Shown here piece by piece: positions 9,701-23,000 of a DNA stretch of 64,000 nucleotides (within the stretch, counting starts at the first letter, position 1; each line of letters begins with the position of its first letter). The position numbers and the translations under genes are program-made. The stretch lies in NCBI GenBank assembly GCA_014549065.1, contig JACDOX010000038.1:775983-839982 (forward strand), read 5' to 3'. This DNA is from Cardinalis cardinalis (Eukaryota; Chordata; Aves; Passeriformes; Cardinalidae). The notes beneath the pieces were generated by a model that was given only the letters and a program-made list of their open reading frames with translations, made no database searches and was not told the DNA's origin.

Positions 9701-12700
9701 GAGTTGGAAAATAGGGGAGAGGCAGGATCCAGGTGGAGCTTTTGAGTTCTGTGCCTTGTGGAGCAGACCTCTGCTAGGGCAGGAGTGTGGGAACAAGGCA
9801 GCCTAGGCTCAGCCTGAGGCTCAGCAGCACAGGGGGCAGCCCAAGCCAGCTGAGCCAGTGGCTTGGTGAGGGACAGCTGTGCCGAGCTCCCAAAACTGTG
9901 CTGGGCCTCTTGACACAGAGGGGTCTGCACCTGGCAGACCNGTACATCCTCCCTGCAGTGCAGTTGCGTGCCCCAGAGTTTGATGGCAGCCCCAAAGGGA
10001 GCAGCCCTCGGGCACTTCTTCCCAGCTTTCACAAGCAGAAAAATTGGGACACCCATCTGATGCCTGGAGGCAAGCATCAGCACAGGCTGAGGATAAAAAC
10101 ATCACCATCATTCAGAATGAGTGAAGGAACCTGAATTGTCAGCTGGGGGCACTGGGGGAGGCCAGCATCAGCCCGAAGTGATGGCTGGTGGGGGCAGAGC
10201 TGGGGGCTCCCTGCCTGACTAACTGCATGTCAGAAAGGAGCTGCAGAGCTTTGAGAAGCAAAGCACTAGGCAGGCTGCTAGGTTCATCCATCCCAGAGCA
10301 AATGACTTGCATACACTTAAATATTTTTGCCTCCTGAGCTACCTGCTTTCCCAAGACACCACCCTTGCCATCAGAGCTCTCAATCTTTGAGCTGGTCCCA
10401 GATGCCACTTAAATCAATGACCAGATTATTGTTCCCCTCTGAAGATTTTGGATTAGGCNTCCCTGTTTTGTCAGGCTGATGTGAGCAAAATGTGGGTTTT
10501 CCACACTAAACGTAATCAAAACAAACCCTGCTCCCACTGGCTTGTGCAACAAATCATGCTGGGGGAATTGCTGGCATTCGGCGTGATTAGCCCAAGTGCA
10601 GATGCCTTCCAGCTTGTAAACAATAGCCTAAAGGATTGGAGAGGATCACAAACAAAGCACTTAGGGAGAAGACAGCATTTTCAAAAGGGACTTGAGAGCT
10701 TATGTCCATTGGGGGTTTGTCTTTTAAAAATAAACTAGAAGTAAACAAATTGACAGAGACGGCTCTGAAGGATCTAGGAGAATGAAAGTGAGGAGACTGG
10801 ATATAATACACCAAAAATTAAGTAGGGGAAAACTAGACAGGGCTAATGGGTCCTCTTAAACTCTTCAACAAGATGTCCCACAGCCTTAGGGATGGGCAGA
10901 CATTAGAAACCTCATCTGTCCTTGTAAATGAAGCCAGATGGGATATGTAAGGGATGCAGGAGAAAACCCTTCTTCAGTTCACAGGACAAAAAAAAAATCC
11001 CTGAAAAGCAGTGAGAGGAACAAAAGGATAAGGATCAGGCAACTTGTGCTTGTTTTATAGTGGTTCAGTCTGAAAGGGACATTCCCTCCTCAAACTGCAA
11101 ACTAGTGACAAATTGCTGTGATTTTCAGACTGAAAACTGTCCAAGTCACGTAAACCATAGTTTTTGTATTGATCTTTTAATTATTTTTTCTTAATCTCAT
11201 TTTTATGTAGGGTTTTTAAGTATGGGCTGATTATTTTCAATTATGTCTCATTTCTCCTGGCCCTGGCAGAGTGAAGCAGCAAGTGCCCAGCTTCACACTC
11301 AAGAGCTCCTGCAAGGGGACAACAAGGTTCGTGGCACTGATGGTCACTCATGTAATGACACGGTGAATGGCAGCTGCAGCCAGAGCGCAGCAGCGTCTCT
11401 GTAACTGAGACGGTGTTGCAAGGAATGCTAAATCCAGAAAGATGTGAGCACCCTCACGTTTTCCCTGTTTCTGTGTGTGCTGGAAACACGCAGTTAATCC
11501 CTTTGTTTAAAAGGTTCAGGTGGCAGCTGTGCTGATCACAGAGCATGAGGTGTTTGCCAGGTCCTTGCTGCCAGACTTTCAGTGTATCTTGAGTTGTTTT
11601 GGAATCCATGGAATCTCAAGCCTAGAATAATACAGGTGCAAATGCAGGCGTTCCTGGTAGTATCCAGCCTCCATGTTCTAAGTGCTTCAGTACTGCAGTT
11701 GTACCTTCTGCAGTACTGAGTTAGGAAGAACTGATGGTTCCTTTTATCCTTGGTCTTCTGTAAGGAGTTCTCCTAGGCATTGGGATGGGAGAATGGGGTG
11801 GTGGAGAACATGAGCTGCNGATCTTTTCCTGCTTTTCCAGACTGTGCAGGGAATCAACCAGATATGAAGGCAAGTCTAATGTACGTGCTGAGATACCTAA
11901 AATAAGCCATGCAAACAAATCAGTCGTATGTTATCCAGATGGGACTGTTCAAATNCAATAATAGCAGTAAAGTGCTCCTGAACTCTGCAGAGAGAAAGAT
12001 TATAGAAGGATCAGGTATAATTATAGTGCCTTATTATTACCGTTCCCATCATTCTTTCTAACAAAGCTTTTCAATAGGATGGAAAAACTTCTTGCAGGAA
12101 ATCCTAATGTGTTTGCTGGCACAAACATATTAGGAAGGATTTTTTCATTCTTCCTTCCAAGGCTGTTCAAGTCAGCCCCTCTAAGTGGCATTACTAAATA
12201 NCATAATGATCTATACTATCTTTCAGATGAAACCTTCTTCAGCATCTCTTTATGGCCTTGACTGCAGCAAAGCCTTCTCCAGAAACACCTCAGTGTTGCT
12301 ACCTCTACTGAAAGCACCAGCAAAAATTCCCCTCTACTGCTCTGATCCTTGCTTTGATACAAGCCCTTCCAAGCAGGGTTAAGTAATACCCTTGAAATGA
12401 AATATTAGNGTCTGCAAGTGGCTTGTCTGTGTACTGCTCCATGTATTCCACCTGGAATATAGGTGGAATCATTCAGCAAAGATTCTCTACTTTGGGGAAA
12501 GTCATAGAGCTGGAGGTATATATCTGCAAGGTGTTCTCCCCTGCCCGAGTCCCATCTCCTCTGAACACCAGCAGTGCTTGTTAGAAAAGTCCAGGGTTAT
12601 CAGAATCAGACCACAGGCAAAATGGGTGAGGGAAACACACGTCCTTGCCTGCAGGTTGGTCCTGTGGGCTGGCACTACTCAAGAGAAGGAAAAAAACCCC

Positions 12701-15700
12701 CGGCATTTATTCAGCAGTATCCCTTCCCAGATCAGTGCAGATCCCTGGAAATACTGCTGTAAGAGGAGCCTGACAGTGCAAGGGAGCCAGCTCACCTTGG
12801 AGGCACAGCCACACAATAGCTCTGAAACCCAGCGTGGACTTCCCAGGGAGGGGATTTTTCACAGGAGGGAAGTCCCAGGCAGCACTTCCACTTCTGCAGC
12901 TCCCCCAGCCTAGGGAGCAACTTGCTAAGGGGAAAAGCTGTTGGTGAGCATGTGGATGGTGAAAACTCTGCCAACACATCGTGTTCTTCATCTGCAGCAC
13001 ACCCTGCATTGCCATCCTNATGGCCCTGATTTAGTGAATCCCTTGCACCTCTCTCAGCTTGGGGACGTGCCTGTACCTGTGCCAAGTGTTGCAGTGCAGG
13101 ACAGCATCTCTCCCAGGCTCCATGGCTCCAAGCCCTGCTCACCTGCAAGTCCCAGGCAAACCAGGAGGAGAGGCAATGTGGTTTGAACAGATGCAGCAGC
13201 TTTGGAGGGGACGCATTAGGTTTATTTCTTGGGCCGGGAGGAAGGGGTGATCTGCTGAAATGGTTCTTTCTCATCTCCCCTGAGCACCTTGGCAGAGCCT
13301 TGCTCTCAACTCAATGAAAGTAGGGCAGAGTCTAACCACATTTCAAGCTGTCTGTGTTTTTGGATTCTGGGTAACTGTGATCTTTATCTGTTCCTAGAAG
13401 AGATTTAAACAACTTATAAACCACAACTGGGCAGAGATAATAAAGGAAGCAGTACTGGGGTGGGGAAGGATTTCCCCAGAGTGTACAGAGTGAGAAACCA
13501 TGGGCCCAGCTGTGGCAGAGGGTCTCAGCATGGTGGAACACAGAGGTGGTGCCTTAGGGAAACCTCAGCAGTATTAGCAGCTAGGTATAAAATGANGGTA
13601 CATGTATATACATGCATATGTGTATATTTATATGTATAAAGAGCAGGTGGAGATACAATTAGTCACAGATGTCTGAACCCTGCTATGGTATCTATATAGT
13701 CTCAACTCCATGCACTTGCTCCTGTTGAGGTTTGTGTCTCCATGCAGACAGGATACGCTTCCTCTTATACTCCAGGGTTTTTTGCATTTNTCATTCCTGT
13801 GGGACTCGCATCTGTCATCATGCAGTTCTCCAGGGAAAGAAGACCTCCTTCATTGGAGGGGTTGGAGGGGGTTCAGGCTCAGTGCCTTACCTCCAGGCCC
13901 ACAGGGAGGTTCACAAAACCCCTCCCAGGTCTCCCCATGGCCTGCAGCAGCCTTGGATGCTCCCAGTGCATTCAGCAGTGGTCTGTAAGGGTTTGAAAAA
14001 CAAAACCCAATGATGTTTCTCTTGCATAAGGTCAAAACTACAAATCCTTGTCCTGTAGTTCTGTCAGCCAGGAATGTAGACAGCAGGTGGGAAATTCAGG
14101 GGTAGGGAGGAAAACAGAATGAAACACATTTCTGTATTGGCAAAAATCCTAGCAGAGATGTGGTTCTTCCAGCACATGTTTTTGCCAGGATCCTTTATTT
14201 AGTTTTCATAGCCAGAATAGGGCCTGGTGGCAAAATTATGTTTTTCCACCCTAGGAGGGTGTGCTATTACAGCTGTATCAGCCTGCATATTCTCCACAGT
14301 CCACAATCAAAGCAAAGTTGAAGAATTAATAGAAAGAAAAAACAATATATTCACTTGCCAATAAGATACTTAGCTACTTAATCCTTTCCCAGCTTTCCTC
14401 CTGGGAGCTGGCAGAAGCCTGGAGTGCATGAGGAAAGCTGTGCCAATCTAAAGTGGGGTGTGAGTGCACTCCAGTGTCTGCTGTGGAGGTCCATGCTGGT
14501 TCCCAGGGTCACTGCAGCTGTGCTGCCTGTTCTACTTCCCAATGTCCTGAGCTGAAAAGCTCCTGCAGGCTGAAGAAAAGGTCCCAAAAAGAAACCAAAA
14601 AAGGGGAAGACATTAAAAGGAAAAATAAAGAAAAAACAAAAGCCAGAAAAAGGGAGAGAAAGAGCAGGCAAGGGAATGAGGTGGTTTGGGTGAAAGAGAG
14701 CACAGGGATTTCTTGAACAAGCTCAGGGGGAAGGAGCTTAGATTCGGAGTCAGCTGTGGGACAGGCTTGGGTACCTGGGGGCAGTCAGAAACTGTTGCCA
14801 GGCTGCAGGGAGCTGGGGTTGGCACAGCTGGCTGGCTCCAAGCAGGGCTGAGGCCCAAGGAGTTTTCCTGCACAGACAAGACCAGAAGGGCCATCTGGCG
14901 AGGCCATTGCTGGCAGGAGCCAGTCCTGCGGCTCCCGTGCAACTGCTGCCATCTTGTCCAACATGATCCTCCCTGTGTGTGCCCTGCACAGCATATCCAG
15001 CGCCTGCCAAACTTGCTTGCCTGCCCCCCTTCACCCCCAGCAGGGGGGATGCACAGCCCTTCACTCAGGACAGTTTCAGAGCCTGATATGCTCACCTCAA
15101 GGCATGCAGCTGGTGAGCAGGCGCTCAGGGGCTCCTGTTTTAGGAGAGCACTGCTGGCAGCATGCCCTGCTCTTCCCAGCATCCCACCCCCAGCATTTTT
15201 GCTGCTAATAGGAGAAAGTTTGGGCTGGCCTGGTTGTGGCATTGAGGGGCTGGTGACACATCCTGTGACCGTGGGAGGGCTGTGTGCCTGCTACCCCTGT
15301 ACTCATGCTCCCATGGGGGCTGTCGAGGTGTGTGAGTCTGTGGCTGTTTGTGGGGACACTCCTTGGAGCCTGCCCCTGCTGAGGCAGCCACAGCAAGCTG
15401 AACATCATTACCGGCCGGCACCTTGACTAGTGCAGCATCACTGGTCACTGGGATGAAATAGGTACTTGGGCTTTCCTTGTGGTGGGAAGCACCCATGTGT
15501 GGTGCCAAGAGGCCTCTGCAAGCTGAGAACTGTCATTCATAATAAAACTGTGTTCCTCACTAGCCCAGGCAGGAGTTTCCAGAGCACCCTCGGCATAGAA
15601 GGGACGGCTGCGAGTGCGGAGGCGGTGCCAGGGCTGGAGGCAATGCTGCCGGCAGCTCCCTGTGCTCTGCCTCCTGGCTGAGGCTGCTGCCCCCCCCCCA

Positions 15701-16035
15701 GAAGGGCTCAGCAGAAGTGGCTCGGCTGCGCTGCCAGAGAGGGCTGCGAGGGGAGGGTCGATGGTGGGACAAGAGGCGTGTGGGGGATGACTGGGCTGGG
15801 CTGCTGCGGGGACAGTGACTTGTGGCGCAGAGAGCGGCGACGNGGGCAGGACACAGCGGGGATGGGTCACACCCGCGGCACAGCGGTTCATTTTCCTTTT
15901 CCACACCCGTCTTGTGCTGCTCCTGCCTGACGGGCGAACTGCGACTGCAGTATCTGCAGCTTGCCGAGCAAAAGTTGTTCCTCGAGCTGTTGATTACGGT
16001 TAATTAGCATTAATTTTGCCTTAAGTGGATCCTAG
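9701..16035. other. Intergenic stretch, no gene seen
   Basis: Overlapping long open frames on both strands at about 14610-15430 share one G/C-rich region and show no family motif. A perfect 9-base inverted repeat (12445-12453 with 12461-12469) and a TA/CA-rich patch (about 13596-13640) are the only local structures noted. An AATAAA at about 15541 has no gene attached. G/C content rises from about 15.6 kb towards the CpG island. Confidence 0.4.
12445..12469. repeat. Perfect 9-bp inverted repeat with 7-base loop
   Basis: ATTCCACCT is followed by seven bases and then its exact reverse complement AGGTGGAAT. The arms could form a small hairpin or a paired protein-binding site. It is short enough to arise by chance in 64 kb. 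Confidence 0.5.
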
Positions 16036-16460
16036 TTGTGCTCGTTTTCTCTAGGGTTGCAACTCCTCCGGTCCCCCGGTCCCCCGGTGCCCCGGGCCCG
16101 TGGTGGGTGGGCGGGCGCGGGAAGGAGGGAGGGGGCGGCCTGGGCGGCGGCGCCATCTTGTGGGCGAGGGCGCGGGTCGGCGGGAGCGGTCACCGCCCCC
16201 CGTGCCCGCCCCGCCACCGCGGCACGGCCGCCCCGGGCTCGGTGTGCGCGGCTCGGCCTCCCGCAGGGGCCGGGGGGCTGCCCCCGGCAAGATGTAACCC
16301 CCTGGATCAGGCGGACCTAACATGGCCCNCTCCGCCGTGGCCTCGCGTCAGCCCCAGGCCCGGCCAGGTAGATGTTCTTCTGGAAGGTGTCACCCTGCGT
16401 AGGCAAAGCTCTCCCACCAGGCGAATTCCCGCTGGCCACAGCTTGCCACACAAGGAGCCA
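16036..16460 (-). promoter_or_regulatory. CpG island with YY1-type initiator, probable promoter
   Basis: The block is very G/C-rich with many CpG dinucleotides, unlike its surroundings. On the minus strand it contains AAGATGGCGCCG (ATG at 16156-16154), the YY1-type element common at initiators of housekeeping promoters, and that orientation suggests leftward transcription. The short minus frame from this ATG is proline-rich and unrecognised. On the + strand there are possible splice donors at about 16372 and, stronger, CAG/GTGAGC at about 16561. It could therefore also start a non-coding upstream exon for NFAM1, whose first coding exon begins 3.5 kb to the right. The gene it serves is unknown. 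Confidence 0.6.
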
Positions 16461-19400
16461 GTGAAGGAGAACGGGTGGGATTCACCGCGGGGCTGAGGCA
16501 CGGCCCCGAGAGTCCATCAGGCCTGGGGTGGTAACTTAGTCCCTGGGAATTGTTCCAGCAGGTGAGCAGAGGAAAAGTAGGAGTGGGTGATTTCTAAGGC
16601 AGGCTTGTTTTGCTGGTGAAAGGGAATTAGAGAACTGTCCCCTCCCTTCCCCATGGTGGTGTCAACACCTCTAATTTTCTGTTTTCCCATCAAATCACTG
16701 ATCATTCTCTTCCGTACAGCATTTCAGTGGGTAGAAACGTAGTGAGGGCATTGGCAGCTTTTACCTCAGCATCATCCAGCCCTGCTGAGAGGCACTCGAC
16801 ACACAACAGTGGTAAAAGTGCTGGCAGGGGTACGGTCCTGCTCATGCTGGCTCTGCTATCGCTCCTGGTGCCAGACNGAGGGAAACTCTACGCCCTGGAG
16901 TCTGGGGTTAGATGAGTCAAAGAGATTGTGAATCCTCAGAGGTGCACATGTTGCCNCTGGCTGGCTTTCCAGCAATGGGGGTTTGAGCTGGTCTCTGACA
17001 AGGCAGCAAACCCAGAGCTGCCGTGCTGGGGAATGCTCTGAAGCGCTCTGTGCAGGCGGGCTCGCTGAGCTGCTGCAGCTTTTCTGTGTGCCAAGCGGTG
17101 TTTCTCTTTTGGATGGTTGTGGTGTTAAACGCTTCAGCAATAGAGAGGCTTTGTTGTGGTCTCTGCAGCATTGCTTTTGCCTTGGCTAGCAGCAGCCTTT
17201 TTGTTTGAATTAATGCTTTCCTTGGAGTTGGCTATGGGGGCATGTGTGGGCTCGTGTGTGTGCCTTGACTTGTGGGTGTACATTGGACACAGCTGTGAAC
17301 AGGCACTTCTGGTAGGTGCAGCACTTGCCCAAACTTGTTCATGCGTGGTGGAGCAATGTGCTTTTCCTCACGGTTGGGAATGTCGGCCACTATTGTGGGC
17401 TTTTTAAAGTGCTTCAGTGAAATTAACATCCACTTTTCAGCTATAGGCAGAAACTGTCTTGAATCTGCCCCAATCCTGTATTTAATTTCAGGAAATGTCA
17501 GCATTTGCTGCATCAAAGGAAGGACCAAGCNGTACACGTCCTGGCCAGTCAGTGCTGTGGTAGGTTTACAGCTGGCCAGGCTGTTCTCTCCTCATCATGC
17601 TGTAGAGACTGGCTCACATGCACCCATGTACTGTATAATGCATGAGTGAAGGTCATACAATGACCTGTTCCTTTGGAGCTTTTTAATTTATTTCCTTTGG
17701 CACAGGTATCTTGGTTAGCTCCATGTAAGTTTTGGGGCAATCAGTTCAGTCCTGCTACTGANTAATAGCAACTCCCCAGCTTTTCCTCATCTTCCTCCCA
17801 TTTATGTCTCCAGGGTTAAAACTCAGTTCAGAATCCCCAGACCAAATTGAATTAGAATTTAACATTCAAAGAGTCAGGCTCCCTTTAGGCTCTAAGGAAC
17901 AGAATGTCATCCTGTCTCGCAGTTAATAGCTGCTGGGTAGTCGTTTCAAAGCCATTTCTTTTCAGTGAGCTCTACCATAGCAAATCCCAGCAGTGAATGT
18001 ATTTCTGGCCTGGCTGTGCCTTTAATCCCGCAGCTGAGTCTTATGTGTGATCTCTTTTGAAATGCTAGATTTTTTTTTTAAATTTCAGACAGGGATATTT
18101 CTAGGACTTGGCATTTCGAGTGGCACCAGGATTGTTTATAGGAAGAGAACANAAAGGACAGAAGGATGATGTTGACCTAGCAGCCCTACAAACCTACCGN
18201 ATTTAATCCACTTATCACCCTGAATTCCTGAAGCAGATAAATGCTGATAACAGTTAAAACACATCACTGGCAGGAGCAGCATGTTCTGTCCTCTAGAAAT
18301 ACATCAATACTGGAAATTACAAAGCTATGTGCTACCATGGGGATGAGCATGATATAAGAGCTGAGGAAGCCCTCACTATTCAGTGGAGTTCTTCCACAGG
18401 AANGTAGTGAGCTTCTTCTTCCTTCTCTCTCCCTGCCCCAACTACCTTGAGATCTGTTCAGGCCTGAGAAAGGCTTCTGAGTACTGTTGTGACCCCAGAG
18501 CNACAGCTGCCTGATCTGTGCCTCCATATCTCAAATACCAAGTGGGCCCCAAGTGTCTTGTTACTGCTTTTGATTGTCCTTGCTGCTCAGCATTAAGACC
18601 TGTGAGGAGTGATTTCCAGCTGAGACCAGCCCCGTGCAGCTCACATCAGCATGTCTTGGGGAGAGGAGTTGGTTTTGGCTAATCTGAGCTAAACCTTCCC
18701 TGGAGGAGTGCAGCTGCTGCACCAGCCTTGCAGAGCCACACAAAGCNGCTTTTTCCTCTCCCCATCTGTCAGGGTTCTCAGAGAGGTACTGGAGGTGTCC
18801 CTGGGCATCATGCAGCACATGCCTCCTCCTGTGTCAAGACCCCTTCCTCCTGGGCACCTGTGCCAGGCTGAACAGGAGGAACAATGCTGTAAATCAAAGG
18901 TTTTTTGGAGTAAACTTTGTTCCTATAAAGTCTGGAGGCATAAAACAGCTGATAGTGCTTTTGAATACACAAAGCTTACAAGCTTATCTTCTGCCTTAGG
19001 TCTTTCCCCACATGACCATCCCCCACCAGTCTCTGCAGCACAGCACCCCATGCGAATTGGCACCCTTGAAGTTGCAGCAAGTCGTTTCTTGTGGACAGTG
19101 CAATTGTCTCACAAGAAGTGTGAAAGGAGGAAGCTGCCTAAAGAGAAGTGAAGACCTCTCAGCCACAGAAGTTCTTATGAGTCAGATGCTGCTCAGCTGT
19201 TGCATTGCAGATGTCTTAGCTAAAAACAAGCGTTCATTGAAAATCAAAGAGTCTTCGTGAGTATAGGCGGCAGGAGCCTCCCACAAAATGTGGTTTTTCT
19301 TCTTCAAAGGGCTCTCCTTAGATTTGCCTACAATAGATTACTTAAAGCACTGCGAAGCTGATTCAGAGCCAGCATGGTGCGGATCTGAAATGGTCCAGCT

Positions 19401-19945
19401 GTTCGGGGCGAATTCGCTGTCTGGTTGTCCTCGCTCTGTGAATGCGAGTGCCTTCCTCTGGAGGGACCTAGTGCAGAAGTTGGCTGTGGAGGGCCATTTT
19501 ATGGAGTCAGGGGTACAGTAGAGCCTTTGCTCTGTACTGACTACTCGTGTGTGTACTGGTTTTCTGTGTTGAAGGCAGAACAGGTGATCCNCCGCTTTAT
19601 GCAAGGTGACAAAATTTGTAGTAAATGCATGCAATATTTTACAGCCATCAGGAAGCAAAGCTNTGTGTGTTAAAGTGCTTGTGGTCTGGTCTTTGGACAC
19701 CCGCTAGTAGGTCTAACACCATCGTTGTAGTACAGAGAAGTCAGCCCTGGTGTGGGGAGGAGTCTGACCAAAAAGCAGAAGAGCTTGCATCTGCCAGGAA
19801 TTGCTTGCCAAATGCAGTGTGTGTACATCTCGCCTGTCCCTTCGCAAACAGGAGGAGATCGACCAGCTGCCCTGGCATGAAAATACCTGACAAACCCCCA
19901 CCTCCTTTGCCTTTTGGATCTTTGTGTCTGGGCACGTTCTTACAG
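16461..19945. other. Stretch between CpG island and NFAM1 exon 1
   Basis: No coding exon was recognised. Hydrophobic short frames at about 16.83-16.90 kb and 17.16-17.25 kb were considered as signal-peptide exons and set aside. One lacks a good phase-1 donor and the other lacks an ATG. If NFAM1 is transcribed from the CpG island, this is intron. Confidence 0.4.
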
Positions 19946-20017
19946 CCTTTGACCTCCCCGTCATGATCCCAAATCTAAAAGTCATCTTCCTGTTTCTTTG
20001 GTTGCTTCAGTGTGGAG
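19946..20017 (+). CDS. NFAM1: NFAM1 exon 1: start codon and signal peptide
   Basis: The coding part runs from the ATG at 19963 (purine at -3) to the donor GT at 20018. It encodes a short signal peptide: MIPNLK, then a hydrophobic core VIFLFLWLLQ, then CG. It ends in phase 1, exactly what exon 2 needs, and the CG|GGN junction mirrors the human AG|GQ junction. A possible acceptor (TTCTTACAG, AG at 19944-19945) lies 17 bases before the ATG, so a non-coding exon may lie upstream. Exon 1 is too short to show up as a long open frame and was found by looking for a phase-1 signal-peptide exon. Confidence 0.8.
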
Positions 20018-23000
20018 GTAAACAAATATTTTCTTTTTAATTCCTTTTGTTTACTCTCATGTTTTTCATATTAGAGCAGTTCCAGCTGCTATCTTTTGCT
20101 AATTTCCAGAGATCCCCTCTAGGAATTTGCACGCTGCTGCTATTTTTGTCTTTTAAGCATTTCAAAGCTAAGAGAGTGAGTCCTCAAGAACGAGGGAACA
20201 TGGGAGAAGGGTTAGATAACCTAAATAAAATGGTTTGGCTTTTTCCTTGGTATGTTCTTTTCAACCTAGTGGCTTCTGGGATAATACGAGAAGATGGATC
20301 TCTCCTCTCTTTGGTTACAGTAGTGCTTAGCTGTGTCTTATGTAGAAACTATATTCATGGGTGTTCTGCTATATAGACACGAGGAGAAGGATGATGAATC
20401 ATTTTGAAAAATATGGCCCAGAATAAGCCACATGGGTTATCACTCCCACAGTGTCTGCTGGATTTTGTTACCACCTTTCCATAATATTGTAACTAGTGTA
20501 CACAGGACTGAGCATGTCCCTGAGGACTGTACTGTATCTCTGTTGTTTTTACAGCCAAGAACCTTTCTCTGGTGTTGTAACCTAAACTCTTCCTTACTGT
20601 CAGGCTGTTGTCCCTGGCTATGTAACGTGTAGAGAGTTTTCCTTAACATATCATACTTCCCAGCAGTCCTTTCGGGGCAGTAATTGTGCCCTCTCTCCAT
20701 TGTTGTCCCTCACCATGAATCCTCAGTGCTCAGCATTCAGCAGTGCTAACTGTGAGTTGCCTTTTCCAGTGCCAGCTCCTGCTGTGCTGAGGTGACACTG
20801 CTGTTGTGATGTAGTGTTAGTCCATGGTGACAGAAAAGCAAGCCTGGCTGTGCTCTGGGACAGCTTTAATACCTTGTTATGAGCCTGTTCATAGATGCAG
20901 AACTCCAGGGAATCCCATCAAAAGCATAAATGGAAAAGCCTGCTCATCCNCTACTTTCTACCCTTTTTTCCCTCTTCTCTTTTCATGTCTCTCAAAGAAT
21001 CCTTCATTTTGTGAGAAGACTTGTAAGTTTCCAGTTTCCTTTCTCAAAGAGCCTCCTCTTAAGTTGCCTTATATGTGGTTTTATATCAGTTGACAAATAA
21101 ATAGATCCAGAGATTGCCTGATATTGAACCCAGATTTGGCTGTGAACCAAAGAAGTCCTGTACCCCAGTCTCCTTATTAGCCTGTGGCTCACTCTTAGGT
21201 TTTTTTCCTTTTCATTAAGCAAAACAGAGAGTGAACTATGGTGTGGTTCCTCATCTTATTTGTCCTTTCTTTTAACTTCTGACATCATTGTCTACTGAGT
21301 TTCAGTGATAGATCACTTTAAACTGCCTTGTGTGTATTAGGAGGAAGTATGAGAAGGGCATGCTCTNATCTCTGCCTAAGATACTGTCACATATAAATAT
21401 TTAAGATCTGCAGTCATCTGCCGATAGTTCCCATAGCTAACATTGAGGCTTGTGCTTTGCTCCTGTTTTAGAGCAGCAAAGGTTTGGAGTGATTAAGCTG
21501 TGGCTTATTTCTGGTGCTGGCCCCTATACAGAATATGCAGTCTCCTTCCCCACTTGCTATTCAGAAATACACAGCCCCACTGATAACACCTGCTTGTGTA
21601 CAACACCTTCTCTGCCACAGAGCCATCACACNGCCACACGTAGATTCCTGAGTGTGGTTTATACATCAGGAGATGTCCAGCTAGCATTTATCTTGGAAAA
21701 TTGCTTTCTATTCACCTGCTGTAAATACGTTCAAACACCACTGCAAAATCAGTTCACTTCCTGCTTAATTTCCTGTCTTTCTGCNTGCTGCTGTTGTATG
21801 GAGGAGCTCACAAGAGAAAAGGGGAAGCCTGTGAATGCAGCTGGCTATCATGGATCAGACAGCAATTACCCAAGAGATGNGACAGATCACACAGGGCACA
21901 TGCTCTGAATCACTCAGCTTCTGACAAGGGCCAGCACTGCGTGCTATGGATGTGCTTCCTGGTGTATGGTTATTTTCAGAGTGATCCTGTCTTTGGGGCA
22001 GCCATCCTCTCCTCACTAAAAGTGAGGTTAGGTGGCTGCTAACAATTATTACCCTTACAGGAGGAAATGTCGATGTACAGCAGAAACCTCCAATCCAGNT
22101 TGCCTTGCTCAAGGAAGAAATATCCATCCCCTGTAAAGTCATCTTCCCTTACATGCTGAAATACACCAAATTTTCAATCTCCTATTACTGGATTAATTCA
22201 CTGGATCGGAAGACATTTATCTATAATAGGGTGGAAAACATAGCCATTCCTTCTGGAGAAGAGAATAAGACTGCTGCCTTATCTTATGACCACAGAATCA
22301 CACCATTTGAAAACACCTCCTCTACTGGCACGTACTACTGCGAGGTCAAATGGAATGATATCCAAAAAATGGGAAAGGGAGTGTTTGTCCTTATTAGAGG
22401 TAAGTGAAAAACCAGAAAGTAAGGGCAGGAGGTTAAAAATCAGCTGTATCTGGCTATGGAAACCTGATCTTTGCTCTTCTTTTTCTCTATCCACACATGC
22501 TATGAGGTCAGATATGAATAATGCTTTATGTTCCATACTAATTGCCATCAGAGTTGAAATGCACTTGGCACAGGTGTTCTGCTGTTCCCAATGCATAGAT
22601 GGGGACATGAAGAGACAGTAATTTATATCTGCCCTGCCAGATGGGAATCAGGATCTATCTAGAGACCCTGAGCACTGGATCAGACAGTGCTTTTAGGTGT
22701 CAGTGTTCAGAAGACAGTGTGGTTTGTTCTTCAGCAGTGTGACAGAGGCAGCTGATAAGGTCACTCATTAGGGTGCTTGTGGTTACCACAGGTACAGATC
22801 AGCATGCTCAGTTTTAGGGACTCATGAACAGGTTATGGCCTCACCAACATGCCTCCCTCTTTTCCATTTGGTACAGGGATTTGGTTGGTCACTTAATGAG
22901 CACACTGGAAAGCAGTGGAAAGCTTGATGCAACATAAGAGGAATGTTAAGAAAAGTGATGAGGAAGTGCATGCTGCTGACTGGCTGGATGTGCATTAATG

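Noticed and set aside
16816..16915. Leucine-rich frame (MLALLSLLVPD) considered as NFAM1 exon 1
   Set aside because: No good phase-1 donor follows, and the 19963 exon matches the mammalian junction.
17156..17407. Hydrophobic frame considered as NFAM1 signal-peptide exon
   Set aside because: It begins with GTG, not ATG, and the exon at 19963-20017 fits start, phase and junction far better.
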